From CAYNYF01 sp964401385 (lineage in GTDB: Bacteria; Planctomycetota; Phycisphaerae; SM23-33), in NCBI GenBank assembly GCA_964401385.1, contig CAYNYF010000010.1:1-64000 (forward strand): a DNA stretch of 64,000 nt, written 5' to 3'. A model generated the notes under the pieces. The model did no database searches and was not told the origin of the DNA. It saw only the letters and a program-made list of their open reading frames with translations. Position numbers and translations under genes: made by a program. This document shows, piece by piece, positions 27,528-37,642 of the stretch (within the stretch, counting starts at the first letter, position 1; each line of letters starts with the position of its first letter).

Positions 27528-29084
27528 TTGAGAACGCAGCAGGCCCGAACGCAAACGACGGGGGCGCGCGGCGCCCAGGCATTCGACAACGAGAAGTACC
27601 TCGCCGAGCAGACCGAGGCGATTCTGAAGCGCGTCGAGCGCTTCGACAACAAGCTGTACCTGGAGTTCGGCGGCAAGCTGCTGTTTGACTATCACGCCGC
27701 CCGGGTGCTGCCGGGGTTCGGGCCCAACGTCAAGATGCGCCTGCTCCAGGGGCTCAAGGACAAAGCCGACATCATCCTGTGCGTCCACGCCGGCGACATC
27801 GAGCGCAGGAAGATGCGCGCCGACTTCGGCATCACCTACGACTCCGACGCCTTCAAGCTCATCGACGACCTGCGGGAGTGGGGGCTGGACGTGCGGGCGG
27901 TCGTGATCACGCGCTTTGCCGATCAGCCGGCGGCGATCGGCTTCAAGAACAAGCTCGAGCGCCGCGACGTGCGCGTGTACACGCACCGGCTGATCAAGGG
28001 CTACCCGGCCGACGTCGATCTGATCGTCAGCGACGCCGGCTACGGCGACAGCTCGTACGTCGAGACGACGCGCCCGCTGGTGGTGGTGACCGCGCCGGGC
28101 CCGGGCAGCGGCAAGCTGGCCACCTGCCTGTCGCAGGTCTATCACGACTACAAGCGGGGGGTGAAAGCCGGCTACGCCAAGTTCGAGACCTTCCCCATCT
28201 GGAACCTGCCGCTGCGTCACCCGGTCAACGCCGCCTATGAGGCGGCGACGGCCGACCTGCATGACGTCAACATGATCGACCCGTTTCATCTGGAGGCCTA
28301 CAACGTCCGCGCCGTCAACTACAACCGTGACGTGGAGGCCTTCCCCGTGCTGCGGCGGATCCTGGAGAAGATCACCGGGTCCAAGTCAATCTACCAGTCG
28401 CCGACCGACATGGGCGTGAACCGGGCCGGCTTTGCCATTCTCGACGAGCCGGCGGCGACCGAGGCCGCCAAACAGGAGATCATCCGCCGATACTTCCGCT
28501 ACGCCTGCGAGTACGCCATGGGGCTGGTGGACCAGGATGTCGTCGATCGCGTTGAGGTGTTGATGGAAGAGTTCGACATTCACCCGGAGGACCGGGCCGT
28601 GGTCGGCCCCGCCCGCCAGGCTGCCGCTACCGCGGAGTCCAACGCCGGCAAGGGACACAAGGGTGTGTTCTGCGGAGCCGCCGTGCGGCTGGGCGACGGG
28701 ACCGTCGTCGTTGGCCGCAACTCCCCGCTCATGCACGCCGCCCCCAGCCTCGTGCTCAATGCCATCAAGGCCCTGGCCGAGATCCCGCCGAACCTGCACC
28801 TTCTGAGCCCCAACATCATCGAGTCCATCGCGTCTCTGAAAAAGGACATCCTCGATCGCCCGACGGTCAGCCTGGACCTGGAGGAGACGCTGGTCGCCCT
28901 GAGCATCAACTCCACGACCAACCCGACGGGGCGGCTGGCGATGGAGCAGCTCAAGAACCTCGCCGGCTGCGAGGTGCACATGACGCACATCCCCACGCCC
29001 GGCGATGAGAAGGGCCTCCGCCGGCTGGGGGTCAACCTCACCTGCGACCCCAACTTCGCCACCAACAAGCTGTTCGTCTCGTAA
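27528..29084 (+). CDS. DUF1846 (UPF0371) family protein
   Basis: 518 residues, close to the roughly 500 usual for this family of conserved bacterial proteins of unknown function. Characteristic stretches are ERFDNKLYLEFGGKLLFDYH, ADIILCVHAGDIERRKMRAD, the nucleotide-loop-like VTAPGPGSGKLATCLSQVYHD and GVNRAGFAILDE. Crystal structures of relatives suggest a nucleotide-binding fold, but the activity is not known. The start is taken as TTG at 27528, with an upstream CGAGGA; the first 18 residues are low-complexity and the true start could be later. Confidence 0.88.
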   Translation: MRTQQARTQTTGARGAQAFDNEKYLAEQTEAILKRVERFDNKLYLEFGGKLLFDYHAARVLPGFGPNVKMRLLQGLKDKADIILCVHAGDIERRKMRADFGITYDSDAFKLIDDLREWGLDVRAVVITRFADQPAAIGFKNKLERRDVRVYTHRLIKGYPADVDLIVSDAGYGDSSYVETTRPLVVVTAPGPGSGKLATCLSQVYHDYKRGVKAGYAKFETFPIWNLPLRHPVNAAYEAATADLHDVNMIDPFHLEAYNVRAVNYNRDVEAFPVLRRILEKITGSKSIYQSPTDMGVNRAGFAILDEPAATEAAKQEIIRRYFRYACEYAMGLVDQDVVDRVEVLMEEFDIHPEDRAVVGPARQAAATAESNAGKGHKGVFCGAAVRLGDGTVVVGRNSPLMHAAPSLVLNAIKALAEIPPNLHLLSPNIIESIASLKKDILDRPTVSLDLEETLVALSINSTTNPTGRLAMEQLKNLAGCEVHMTHIPTPGDEKGLRRLGVNLTCDPNFATNKLFVS

Positions 29085-29172
29085 GCGGCCCGCATCGGCC
29101 GGACGCCGACCCAACTCGCGGCACTGCTGCCATGCTGGCGCCGGCGGGCCGGAAGCGAACCCCCATGACGGT

Positions 29173-30321
29173 CTAGAGCGTTCGCAGCTCGAACAGGAAA
29201 ACCTGCTCGCGCGCCCCCAGCACGCGGCTGACGCGGGCGATCCGCGGGCTGGCGGCGATCCGGAGGCCGCTGGCCGCTATGGACGCTTGGAGATGATCGA
29301 TGCCGGCCTCGCCCGTGCGCTGCGAGACGTTGGAATACTGTAGGAGAATCGCCCCGCCCGGGCTGAGGTGGGCGGGCGCGTTCCGTAGAAAGCCGTCCAC
29401 CACGCGATAGCCGGGATCGTAGTTGGCCGTGTCGTACAGCGTCTGCGGCTGGCCCTGGATCCACGGAGCGTTGAAGAGGATCGCGTCGAAAGTCTCGCCC
29501 CGCACCGCCTCGAACAGATCGGCCGGGCCTCGCACCTCGACTGTCTTTTCGAGCCCGAAACGCTCCACGTTGAGCCGGGCGTTGGCAACGGCCTTGGGGT
29601 TGCTGTCGGTGGCGACGACCCGCTCGGCGCCGAGCCGGGCGGCCAGCAGGGCCAGCACCCCGGTGCCGGTGCCCACGTCGAGAACCCGCTTGCCTTCCAT
29701 CAGGTGACGGTACTCGACGAACATGGCCGGCACACTCTGGTCGGCGGGCACGTACACGTGCGGGAGAATGGTGATCGTCCCGTCCAGGATGTCCATGGCG
29801 ATTCCCTCGCGCGCCCGACGCATGTCGGTCAGGATTCGCTGGAGCCGCCGGATGGGAATGAGGAAAGTCTCCTCGCCGGTCGGCTCTTCGAGCCATTCCT
29901 GGAGGCCGGCGGTGTCGGGCGGGTCCTGCACGTTCAGCAGCAGGTCGCCCCGCCCGAGCAGGAACAGGCGATGGAGCTTGCGCCGGCGGGCCTCCGCGAA
30001 GGCCGCGCTGCGCTGCCCGCGGTCGGCAACGTGGGCGAACTTCTCGGACGAGATGAGCCTCCGCTGGAACCGCTGACAATAGCGGTACACGCCGTCCGCG
30101 TAGGCGTACGGTCCGGTCAGGACGATTCCCGCCCCTGCGGCCAGGCGGGCGTGCAGGTCCCGCGGGCGCTCGCGTGCATCATGAACCTCCACTGGGGCGA
30201 ACTGGTCGGTGAAGATCTCGAATTCGTGGGCCAGCAGACACCCGCCCGCCCCAGGGACCTCCAGAGCCCGCCCTCGCATCGGCCGGCGCCGCTCAGACGT
30301 CGTCTCTCCTCGGTCGCTCAT
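29173..30321 (-). CDS. HemK/RlmG-like class I methyltransferase
   Basis: 382-residue SAM methyltransferase. The C-terminal catalytic part has RVLDVGTGTGVLALLAARLG (motif I), VVATDSNPKAVANARLNV and FDAILFNAPWIQG, the last a variant of the NPPY/NPPF catalytic motif of enzymes that methylate planar nitrogens in proteins or nucleic acids. The N-terminal 180 residues are not recognised. Its start overlaps the end of the MazG-like gene by 29 bases, so the two are cotranscribed. The substrate is not known. Confidence 0.8.
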   Translation of the reverse strand: MSDRGETTSERRRPMRGRALEVPGAGGCLLAHEFEIFTDQFAPVEVHDARERPRDLHARLAAGAGIVLTGPYAYADGVYRYCQRFQRRLISSEKFAHVADRGQRSAAFAEARRRKLHRLFLLGRGDLLLNVQDPPDTAGLQEWLEEPTGEETFLIPIRRLQRILTDMRRAREGIAMDILDGTITILPHVYVPADQSVPAMFVEYRHLMEGKRVLDVGTGTGVLALLAARLGAERVVATDSNPKAVANARLNVERFGLEKTVEVRGPADLFEAVRGETFDAILFNAPWIQGQPQTLYDTANYDPGYRVVDGFLRNAPAHLSPGGAILLQYSNVSQRTGEAGIDHLQASIAASGLRIAASPRIARVSRVLGAREQVFLFELRTL

Positions 30322-30664
30322 AGTGCCCCCGGACTTCCTCGGCCGGGTACTTCAACTCGTTCTTTCTCATTTTCTCTTCGAAGCTGGCGGCCAGGTCCGC
30401 GTTCAGGCAGTTCGCCAGGGACAGCACGAACGCCAGGATGTCGGTCGCCTCTTCCATCACCTGCTTGCGGGACTCCTCGTCCCGAAGCACCGCTTCGGCC
30501 TCCTGGTCGGTGGCCCACTGGAAGTGCTCCAGGAGTTCGGCCGCCTCGATGGCGATGCTCATGGCCAGGTTTCTGGGCCGATGGTACTTGCCCCAATCGC
30601 GGACGGCGATGAATTCGGCCATCCGCTGCTTCAGTTGTGTCACGGTTGTCTCTTCGTCTCGCAT
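30293..30664 (-). CDS. MazG-like nucleotide pyrophosphohydrolase
   Basis: 123-residue all-alpha NTP pyrophosphatase of the MazG/dCTPase type, which hydrolyses unwanted nucleoside triphosphates to monophosphates. The metal-binding signature is IEAAELLEHFQW followed by EEATDILAFVLSLAN (the ExxE and ExxD pairs). The ATG at 30664 follows AGGTGG and is preferred to the upstream codon at 30790, whose translation is not family-like. It overlaps the downstream methyltransferase gene by 29 bases. Confidence 0.88.
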   Translation of the reverse strand: MRDEETTVTQLKQRMAEFIAVRDWGKYHRPRNLAMSIAIEAAELLEHFQWATDQEAEAVLRDEESRKQVMEEATDILAFVLSLANCLNADLAASFEEKMRKNELKYPAEEVRGHYERPRRDDV

Positions 30665-30763
30665 GAACCACCTCTTGGCGCGGGAGGATCTCAATCGCCT
30701 ATCATGATGGGAGCCGGCCCCGGCGGCAAGCCGGAACATCCGGCTCTCGCCCGCCGGCGAGGC

Positions 30764-30792
30764 TTGACAACGCCGCGGGGCCCGGCACAAAT
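30764..30792 (+). promoter_or_regulatory. Possible promoter for the nucleotidyltransferase-kinase gene
   Basis: A perfect TTGACA (30764-30769) is followed after 17 bases by ACAAAT (30787-30792), a weak -10. It lies 120 bases before the 30912 start, in the spacer between divergent genes. Confidence 0.4.
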
Positions 30793-30911
30793 GGGGGCGT
30801 GCGAACGGGATCGGCTGCGTTTTGGCCGACAGGTTTTGCCGGAGCGTCGATCGGCATTCGGGAGCATAGCCGTCTTTCGACGCGGCCCGTCGCGTTTGGA
30901 GACCGAGTTAG

Positions 30912-33383
30912 ATGGAGCCTGGCGACATAGCGTGTGTGATCCTCTGTGGCGGGGAAGGCAAGCGGATGGGCTCGGCCGACCGTCACAAGGTCTGTTTCCC
31001 GATCGCGGGGACCCCGGCAATCGTTCGCACCGTGGGCATGCTGAAGTCGGTGGGGATCAAGCGGTTCCTGATCGTCGTGGGGACAACGGCCCAGCAGGTC
31101 ATCGACACCGTGACGGCCGAGCATCCGGACGTGGCCTTCGTCTATCAGCGGCAGCCGCGAGGAACCGGGCACGCCGTCGCCTGCGCCGTGGAGGTGCTCA
31201 AGGCGGCCGGGCACAACGGCCCGGTGCTCGTCACCATGGGCGACAAGATCATCCAGCCGCATGTGGTGGAAAGGCTCCTGGCCGCCCACGCCGTCCAACG
31301 GGCGGAGCTGACGCTGACGGCGCTGCCCAAGACGCCCGGCACCACCGCCGGTCGGATCGTCACCGACGCCGCGGGCAGGGTCTCGGGTGTCGTGGAGCTG
31401 GCCGACATTCGCCGCGCCGCGGAAATGAGGCGCCGCGTCCGGGTGGGCGGGCGCCGCATGACGGCCGGGCGGATCGAACGCAGCCGGTCCGTCAACGCCT
31501 CGCTGTATATGTTTGAGGCGCCCAGCTTGTACGACGCGGTCGCGGCCCTCAACGACGAGAACGCACAGGGGGAGCTGTATCTGACCGACACTGTCGCCCA
31601 CGTGGCCGGGCGCGGCGGCCGCGTCGGCGTGCTCGAGGTGGCCAATCCCGAAGACCTGATGGCCTACAACACGCCGGAGGAGCTGCTGGCCGTCGGGCAG
31701 GTCTTCGCCAGGAGGCTCTCCCGACGGCGGCGAATCGCGAAGGTCTCGGCAAAACTTTCGGGCCGCAGCTTCCGGCGGGCCGGGGAGTGGCTCAAGATCG
31801 TCCAGCAGAACCCGCCGCGCCTGCGCCGCGTCCTCACTGCGGTGTACGGGGCGGACGAGGGGCTGCTGAGCGAGCGGCGGAAGGCGTTCGCGGGCGTCTT
31901 GAAGCGGTTCATCAAGACCTTTGGCCCGAGGCGGCGCGCGGTTCTGGCCAGGGCGCCGGGGCGGATCAACCTGATGGGCCGACACGTGGATCACCGCGGC
32001 GGCTACGTCAACGTCATGGCCATCAGCCGGGAGGTGATCCTGGTTGCGGCCCCGCGCGACGACGACAAGGTCTCGCTGGCGAACCTCCGCCCGCGCGAGT
32101 TCCCCGATCGCGAATTCCGCGTGGGCGAGCTGCTGAAGTCAGCCGACTGGTTCGATTGGATGGACTACATCGACTCCACGACCGTCCGCCAGGTGCTGGA
32201 GGCCTATCGCGGCGACTGGAGCAACTACGCCAAGGCGGCCGTGCTTCGCCTCCAGCACGCCTGCCCGGATCACCGCTTGAGCGGCTTCGACTGCGTGGTG
32301 GACGGCAACATCCCGATGGGCGCAGGGCTGTCCAGCAGCTCGGCCGTGGTGGTGGCGGTGGCGGAGGCGGCCGTGGCCCTGAACGGCCTGGACCTGACCA
32401 CCCAGCAGTTTGTCGACCTGTGCGGGGAAGGCGAATGGTTCGTCGGCTCGCGCGGGGGCAGCGCCGACCACGCCGCCATCCGCGGCGGCGAGCGCGGAAA
32501 GGTCGCCCGCGTGGGGTTCTTCCCGTTCCGAATCGAGGAGACCATCCCCTGGCCGGAGGGCCTGAGCCTGGTCATTGCCAACAGCCACGTCCGGGCCGCC
32601 AAGAGCGAGGGCGCCCGCGACACCTTCAATCAGCGCGTCGCTACGTATAACCTGGCCGAGGTGCTTCTGCCCCGGCGCAGCGCGGTGCTGCGGTCGATGC
32701 GGCACCTGCGCGACGTGGACCCGGACGCTTTGGGCGTATCGCCGGGCGAGATCTACCGCGCGCTGAAGCGCCTGCCCGTGCAGGTCACGCGCCGGTCGGC
32801 CGAGGAATTGCTCCCGGACGGGCACCAGAGGTTGGAGGAAATCTTCGCCACGCACCGGAACATCGGCCCGTACCGGCTGCGCGACGTGGCCACCTACGGC
32901 ATCGCCGAGTGCCGCCGAAGCGACATGTTCGCCGAGCTTCTGCGCGCAGGCGAGCTGAAAGAGCTGGGCCTGCTGATGCAGATCAGCCACGACGGCGACC
33001 GCGTGGTGCGTTTCTGCGACGGGCGCGCCGTCCGGCACAGGCTTTCCTACGGCGACGCCCGGCTGGAGCGGCTGATCGCGGACGTGGCGTCGGACAATCC
33101 GGCCCGGCGCGCGCCGGCGGCGTTGTGGGCCCAGCCCGGGCGGTACGCCTGTTCGACGAAGGAGATCGACTTTATCGTCGACACGGTCACCGCCCGACCC
33201 GGCGTGGTCGGGGCCCAGATCGCCGGGGCCGGCCTGGGCGGATGCGCCATGATCCTGCTGAAGACGGAAGCCCTGAGCGGAACGCTCAAGACCCTGCGGG
33301 AAAGCTACTACCGCCCGCGGCGGCTGAAGTTCGACGTCCACGTCTGCCAGCCCGTCGGCGGCAGCGGAATCCTGTCTGCCTAG
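30912..33383 (+). CDS. Bifunctional sugar nucleotidyltransferase / GHMP sugar kinase
   Basis: 823-residue fusion. Residues 1 to about 245 are a nucleotidyltransferase domain (VILCGGEGKRMGS, the substrate loop RQPRGTGHAVACA, VTMGDKIIQP). From about 345 there is a GHMP kinase of galactokinase type: APGRINLMGRHVDHRGGYVN (family signature, but with His where galactokinases have Glu and Tyr), the ATP loop IPMGAGLSSSSAVVVA, the candidate catalytic Asp519 in GGSADH, and AGAGLGGCAMIL. Together they could phosphorylate a free sugar at C1 and make the nucleotide sugar, analogous to plant fucokinase/GDP-fucose pyrophosphorylase. The sugar is unknown; the changed signature argues against plain galactose. 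glmS follows by 69 bases. Confidence 0.85.
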   Translation: MEPGDIACVILCGGEGKRMGSADRHKVCFPIAGTPAIVRTVGMLKSVGIKRFLIVVGTTAQQVIDTVTAEHPDVAFVYQRQPRGTGHAVACAVEVLKAAGHNGPVLVTMGDKIIQPHVVERLLAAHAVQRAELTLTALPKTPGTTAGRIVTDAAGRVSGVVELADIRRAAEMRRRVRVGGRRMTAGRIERSRSVNASLYMFEAPSLYDAVAALNDENAQGELYLTDTVAHVAGRGGRVGVLEVANPEDLMAYNTPEELLAVGQVFARRLSRRRRIAKVSAKLSGRSFRRAGEWLKIVQQNPPRLRRVLTAVYGADEGLLSERRKAFAGVLKRFIKTFGPRRRAVLARAPGRINLMGRHVDHRGGYVNVMAISREVILVAAPRDDDKVSLANLRPREFPDREFRVGELLKSADWFDWMDYIDSTTVRQVLEAYRGDWSNYAKAAVLRLQHACPDHRLSGFDCVVDGNIPMGAGLSSSSAVVVAVAEAAVALNGLDLTTQQFVDLCGEGEWFVGSRGGSADHAAIRGGERGKVARVGFFPFRIEETIPWPEGLSLVIANSHVRAAKSEGARDTFNQRVATYNLAEVLLPRRSAVLRSMRHLRDVDPDALGVSPGEIYRALKRLPVQVTRRSAEELLPDGHQRLEEIFATHRNIGPYRLRDVATYGIAECRRSDMFAELLRAGELKELGLLMQISHDGDRVVRFCDGRAVRHRLSYGDARLERLIADVASDNPARRAPAALWAQPGRYACSTKEIDFIVDTVTARPGVVGAQIAGAGLGGCAMILLKTEALSGTLKTLRESYYRPRRLKFDVHVCQPVGGSGILSA

Positions 33384-33452
33384 CCGGGCCGGTAACGCCA
33401 GTAAGTGTTTTTACTCATTCCCGTTGCGCCCGGACCGATAGAATGAGATAGG

Positions 33453-35297
33453 ATGTGTGGAATAGTTGGTTACGTCGGGCGGAAGCGGGCCGGGCCGATC
33501 CTCTTGGAGGGTCTTAAGCGCCTGGAGTACCGGGGGTACGACTCGGCCGGCCTGGCGGTGTTCGTCGGCGGCAGGCTGCACATTCGCAAGTGTGCCGGCC
33601 GGATTGCCGGACTGGCGGCGATCGTCGCCGAAGACGCGGACATCGGCGCGGGCACGGCGGGCATCGCCCACACCCGCTGGGCCACTCACGGCGGCCCCAC
33701 GGCCCAAAACGCCCATCCGCATACCGATTGCTCCGGTCGGATCGCCATCGTCCACAACGGCATCATCGAGAACTACGCGGCGCTGAAACAAGTGCTGGCG
33801 GAGAAGGGCCACACCTTCCAATCCGAGACCGACTCGGAGGTCCTGGCCCACCTGATCAGCGAGTTCTACCGCAACGAGGGGGTCGAGAAGATCGAACAGG
33901 CCGTGCAGTTGGCCCTGCGCGAGGTCACCGGCACCTACGGCCTGGCGGTGATGTGCGCCGACGAGCCGGACAAGATCGTCGCCGCCCGGCGGGGCTCGCC
34001 TCTGATCGTCGGCGTCGGGGTGGACGAGTACATCGTCGCCTCGGACGCCGCCGCCATCGTCGAGCATACCGTCAACGTCGTCTACCTCAACGACAACGAA
34101 ATGGCCGTGCTGGACCGCGAGGGACTGCGAACCCTGACGACCGACAACCTGCCCGTCTCCAAGCAGGTCCAGCAAATTGAGTGGTCGCTGGAGCAGATCG
34201 CCCTGGGCGGCTACGAGCACTTCATGCTCAAGGAGATCTTCGAGCAGCCCGAGGCGGTCCGCAATTGCCTCCGCGGGCGGATCGATCTGCGCGAGAACCG
34301 CATCCAACTGGGCGGCATCGAGCACCTGGCCCGCGAGCTGGTCAAGACCAGGCGCGTGATCCTGACCGGCTGCGGTACCGCTTGGCACGCGGGGCTGATC
34401 GGCGAGTACCTCTTCGAGGACCTGGCCCGGATCTCGACCGAGGTGGAGTATGCCAGCGAGTTCCGCTATCGCAACCCGATCATCGAGGACGGCACGGTGG
34501 TGGTCGCCATCAGCCAGTCCGGCGAGACGGCCGACACGCTGGCCGCCCTGCGCGAGGCCAAGCAGAAAGGGGCGCTGGCCCTGGGCGCGGTCAACGTGGT
34601 CGGCTCGACCATCGCCCGCGAGACCGACGCCGGAGTCTATCTGCACGTCGGGCCGGAGATCGGCGTGGCCTCCACCAAGGCATTCACCGCCCAGGTGGTC
34701 GTGCTCTCGCTGATCAGCCTGTACCTCGCCCGGCGGCGGTTCATGTCGGAGGCGATGCTGCGGCATTACCTGGAGGCCCTGGAGGCCATCCCCGACAAGA
34801 TGCAGCAGATCCTGGATAAGTCCGACCGCATCCAGCAGGCCGTGCAGGCCTGCGTCGATCACGACAACTGGCTGTTCCTGGGTCGAGGGTATAACTATCC
34901 GGTTGCCCTGGAGGGGGCGCTGAAGTTGAAGGAAATCAGCTACATCCACGCCGAGGGGCTGCCCGCGGCGGAGATGAAGCACGGGCCGATCGCCCTGATT
35001 CACGAAGGCATGCCGGTGGTGTTCATCGCTCCGCGATGCGGCACCTACGACAAGATCATCGGCAACATCGAGGAGGTCCGCGCCCGCGGGGGCGTGGTCA
35101 TAGCCGTCGCCACCGAGGGCGACGAGCGGATCGCCCGCTACGCCGAGCACGTCTTCCGCATCCCTGACTGCCCGGCCCCGCTCCAGCCATTGCTGACGGT
35201 CGTGCCGCTGCAACTGCTGGCGTATCACGCCGCCGTCGCCCGCGGCTGCAACGTGGATAAGCCGCGCAACCTGGCCAAGTCCGTCACCGTGGAGTGA
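33453..35297 (+). CDS. glmS: Glutamine-fructose-6-phosphate aminotransferase (isomerizing)
   Basis: Makes glucosamine 6-phosphate for peptidoglycan and amino-sugar glycans. 614 residues, the normal length. The N-terminal glutaminase begins MCGIVGYVG with nucleophile Cys2 after Met removal and contains RLEYRGYDSAG and IAHTRWATHGGP. Two SIS sugar-isomerase domains follow (ILTGCGTAWHAG, ISQSGETADTL; FLGRGYNYPVALEGALKLKE, EMKHGPIALI), ending DKPRNLAKSVTVE as usual. The 69-base upstream gap is too short for a glmS ribozyme. Confidence 0.97.
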   Translation: MCGIVGYVGRKRAGPILLEGLKRLEYRGYDSAGLAVFVGGRLHIRKCAGRIAGLAAIVAEDADIGAGTAGIAHTRWATHGGPTAQNAHPHTDCSGRIAIVHNGIIENYAALKQVLAEKGHTFQSETDSEVLAHLISEFYRNEGVEKIEQAVQLALREVTGTYGLAVMCADEPDKIVAARRGSPLIVGVGVDEYIVASDAAAIVEHTVNVVYLNDNEMAVLDREGLRTLTTDNLPVSKQVQQIEWSLEQIALGGYEHFMLKEIFEQPEAVRNCLRGRIDLRENRIQLGGIEHLARELVKTRRVILTGCGTAWHAGLIGEYLFEDLARISTEVEYASEFRYRNPIIEDGTVVVAISQSGETADTLAALREAKQKGALALGAVNVVGSTIARETDAGVYLHVGPEIGVASTKAFTAQVVVLSLISLYLARRRFMSEAMLRHYLEALEAIPDKMQQILDKSDRIQQAVQACVDHDNWLFLGRGYNYPVALEGALKLKEISYIHAEGLPAAEMKHGPIALIHEGMPVVFIAPRCGTYDKIIGNIEEVRARGGVVIAVATEGDERIARYAEHVFRIPDCPAPLQPLLTVVPLQLLAYHAAVARGCNVDKPRNLAKSVTVE

Positions 35298-35412
35298 GCT
35301 GCTTGCTTCCGCGCGCCGGCGGCCGCGGAATCACCTGGTGCCGCGGCAGGCGTCCTGCTAAGATCCCCATCGGAGATTTGATCGGAACGTCTGCGTGATC
35401 CGAGGGCGGCTC

Positions 35413-37419
35413 ATGACGCGGAAAGCCTGTCTGCGACCTATTATTCTGGCGCTGGTTCTGGCCTGGTCTTGCCCCGCTGGGGCCCGCAACATCAAGCTGG
35501 TCAAGCCGGACGAGTTCGACGCGACGGACCTGGACTCCCTGGTGAGAACGATCACCCGGGGCTGCAAGAGCGACCGGGAAAAGATGATCGCCCTGTGGGC
35601 CTACATTACCCGCGGCGGCTTCTATCATTGGTGCGAGGCACGCGAGGGGCCCGAGGCCGTCACCGAGTTGGGAGTCGTGTACGATCCGATCGCCGCCTTC
35701 AACGTCCACGGCACGGTGATCTGCTACCAGGTGGCCGACGTGCTGGCGAACCTGGCCGACGCCGCCGGCATGCGAACCCGCACCCGCGGCATCCCCGGGC
35801 ACAAGCTCATGGAGGTCTTCTACGACGGCAAGTGGCACCTGTTCGACGCGCAGTACGACTGCGCGTCCTACTTCGTCGCCGACGACGGCAAGACGATCGT
35901 CGACCTGAACGAGGTCTGCCGCGACGCCGCGAAGTACATCCTCAAGCCGGCCCATCCGTCCCGGCCGTTCTATCAGTTCGACCACCTCGGGGGGAAGTTC
36001 TGGCCGTGGGAGTCGAAGGCCTACGTCATCAAGAACTGGTATCACACCGGCGTGCCGGCCAAGGCCCCCGTGTTCACCCCGTACCTCGCTCGCGGCCATA
36101 CGGTCCACCTGGACCTGCGGCGGGGTGAAAAGCTCGTCCGCAACTTCACCAACGACGGCAAGTGGTTTTGCTCGGCGGCCATGTACAAGCGATGGAAGCG
36201 GGACCGGACCCAGCGGTGGGTGGACAAGGGCCCGCACGACCCGCGCCGGCCCGGCAACGCGTATGCCAATGGCCTGCTGGTCTACGAGCCGGATTGGCGG
36301 GCCAGTGAGCTGAACTTTCTCGATGGGCTATACGAAGGCAGCAATTTCGCCCTGACCGACGGGAAGGTCCATCCGGCCAGGGCGGGCAGTTGCCGCGTGG
36401 TCTTCCGCGTCCAGAGCCCGTATCTGCTGGCCGGCGACCCCGGCAAACTCACCGTCGACGGCGATTCCCGCGACGGGGCCATCTTCCAGGCCAAATTCTT
36501 CCGAAAGGACGCCAGCGCCGCCAACTCCGTGGCCGTGTCCACCGACAACGGTCTGAGCTGGGCAACCGTCTGGACCAATGACAAGATCGGCGTCCGCACG
36601 GTGCGTCTGGATCTGACCAATCACGTGGAAGGACGGTATGGCTATCTGATCAAGATCGTGCTTTCCGCCCGCGAGCCGGCCGAGGCCGGCGTGGCCAACA
36701 TGAAGCTGCGGAACCGGCTGTTCTTCTCGCCGATTCCACTGCCGGCGGTCCGGCCGGGCAAGAACCGCTTCGCCTTCGGCGTCGAGGAAGGCCACAGCCT
36801 GCTTGTCATCCATCCCGACCTGTCGGACGCCGAGGGGCACCGGCGGTACTTCAAAGAGCTGAAAGACCTGAGATACAACTCCAACTACGTCCGGCACCTC
36901 TCCCCGGCCGGTGGGGAAGGGCATGCGATCGTGGAAGTTGCCCCGCCCGACGGCACGAAGATTCAGTCCATGACCGTGCACGGATCGTTCGGGGCCGCGA
37001 GCGGTGCGGCCGCGGCCGAGTCGGTGGAGCTGCTTTGCCGGGCAGAAGGCCAGGCAAACTGGAAGTCCGTATGGAAGAGCCGCTTTTCGGAGCGGAACGA
37101 CAAGTGGCGCTGGGATGAGTCTGTGGACGTGCGGCTGGACCGTCCGGCCGAGAAGTGCCACCTCAAGTTCCTGCTGAAGCAGCGGCGGTGGATGTCGTTG
37201 AACATGGTCCGGGTCTACGCGCATTGCATTCGGCCCGAGCGACCGCTGCGGCGCGGCAGCGTCAAGATCACCCATGCCTGGCTGGCCGACGGGCGGCCGA
37301 AAAGCCGTACCGTCACGCCCGAGCCGACCGACACCTACACCATTGATGCCCCATCCGAGCACATCCGCAACCAATCCGTGACCATTGAAGTGGCCAATGA
37401 ACGCGCCGCGGCGCGATAG
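35413..37419 (+). CDS. Secreted transglutaminase-like family protein, paralogue 2
   Basis: 668 residues. A signal peptide (CLRPIILALVLAWSCPAGA) ends before RNIKLVKPDEFDATD. The transglutaminase-like core has Cys104 (GTVICYQVADVL), His130 (GIPGHKLMEVFYDG) and Asp145 (KWHLFDAQYD). The C-terminal 500 residues hold two beta-sandwich-like regions with sialidase-type stretches (VAVSTDNGLSWATVWTNDK and WKSVWKSRFSERNDKWRWDE). Catalysis of amide-bond hydrolysis or crosslinking outside the cytoplasm is inferred from the intact triad. The ATG at 35413 follows GAGGG; a GTG at 35395 is a weaker alternative. The other paralogues are at 8983-10914 and 51403-53403. Confidence 0.87.
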   Translation: MTRKACLRPIILALVLAWSCPAGARNIKLVKPDEFDATDLDSLVRTITRGCKSDREKMIALWAYITRGGFYHWCEAREGPEAVTELGVVYDPIAAFNVHGTVICYQVADVLANLADAAGMRTRTRGIPGHKLMEVFYDGKWHLFDAQYDCASYFVADDGKTIVDLNEVCRDAAKYILKPAHPSRPFYQFDHLGGKFWPWESKAYVIKNWYHTGVPAKAPVFTPYLARGHTVHLDLRRGEKLVRNFTNDGKWFCSAAMYKRWKRDRTQRWVDKGPHDPRRPGNAYANGLLVYEPDWRASELNFLDGLYEGSNFALTDGKVHPARAGSCRVVFRVQSPYLLAGDPGKLTVDGDSRDGAIFQAKFFRKDASAANSVAVSTDNGLSWATVWTNDKIGVRTVRLDLTNHVEGRYGYLIKIVLSAREPAEAGVANMKLRNRLFFSPIPLPAVRPGKNRFAFGVEEGHSLLVIHPDLSDAEGHRRYFKELKDLRYNSNYVRHLSPAGGEGHAIVEVAPPDGTKIQSMTVHGSFGAASGAAAAESVELLCRAEGQANWKSVWKSRFSERNDKWRWDESVDVRLDRPAEKCHLKFLLKQRRWMSLNMVRVYAHCIRPERPLRRGSVKITHAWLADGRPKSRTVTPEPTDTYTIDAPSEHIRNQSVTIEVANERAAAR

Positions 37420-37642
37420 TCCGTCAGTGAAGTGTTGGCCGCCGCGCGCGTCGCCAACGTCAAATCGTCAGCGTTGGCTGCCTCCTCGTGACCTCGACTT
37501 GCCCTGCCCCCCGCGACCTGCTATCGTTCGTGCCGATTGTAGCCAGAGGCATCGCCGGAGGTGGTAGACGCGGCCAAGGCCCCAATGCTGATGCGAATGC
37601 GTCGGCCGCGTGTCTGGCGCCTCCATCGCAGCCAGAGATAAG

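Noticed and set aside
33384..33452. glmS ribozyme or riboswitch before glmS
   Set aside because: The gap is only 69 bases and the ribozyme core is not there.
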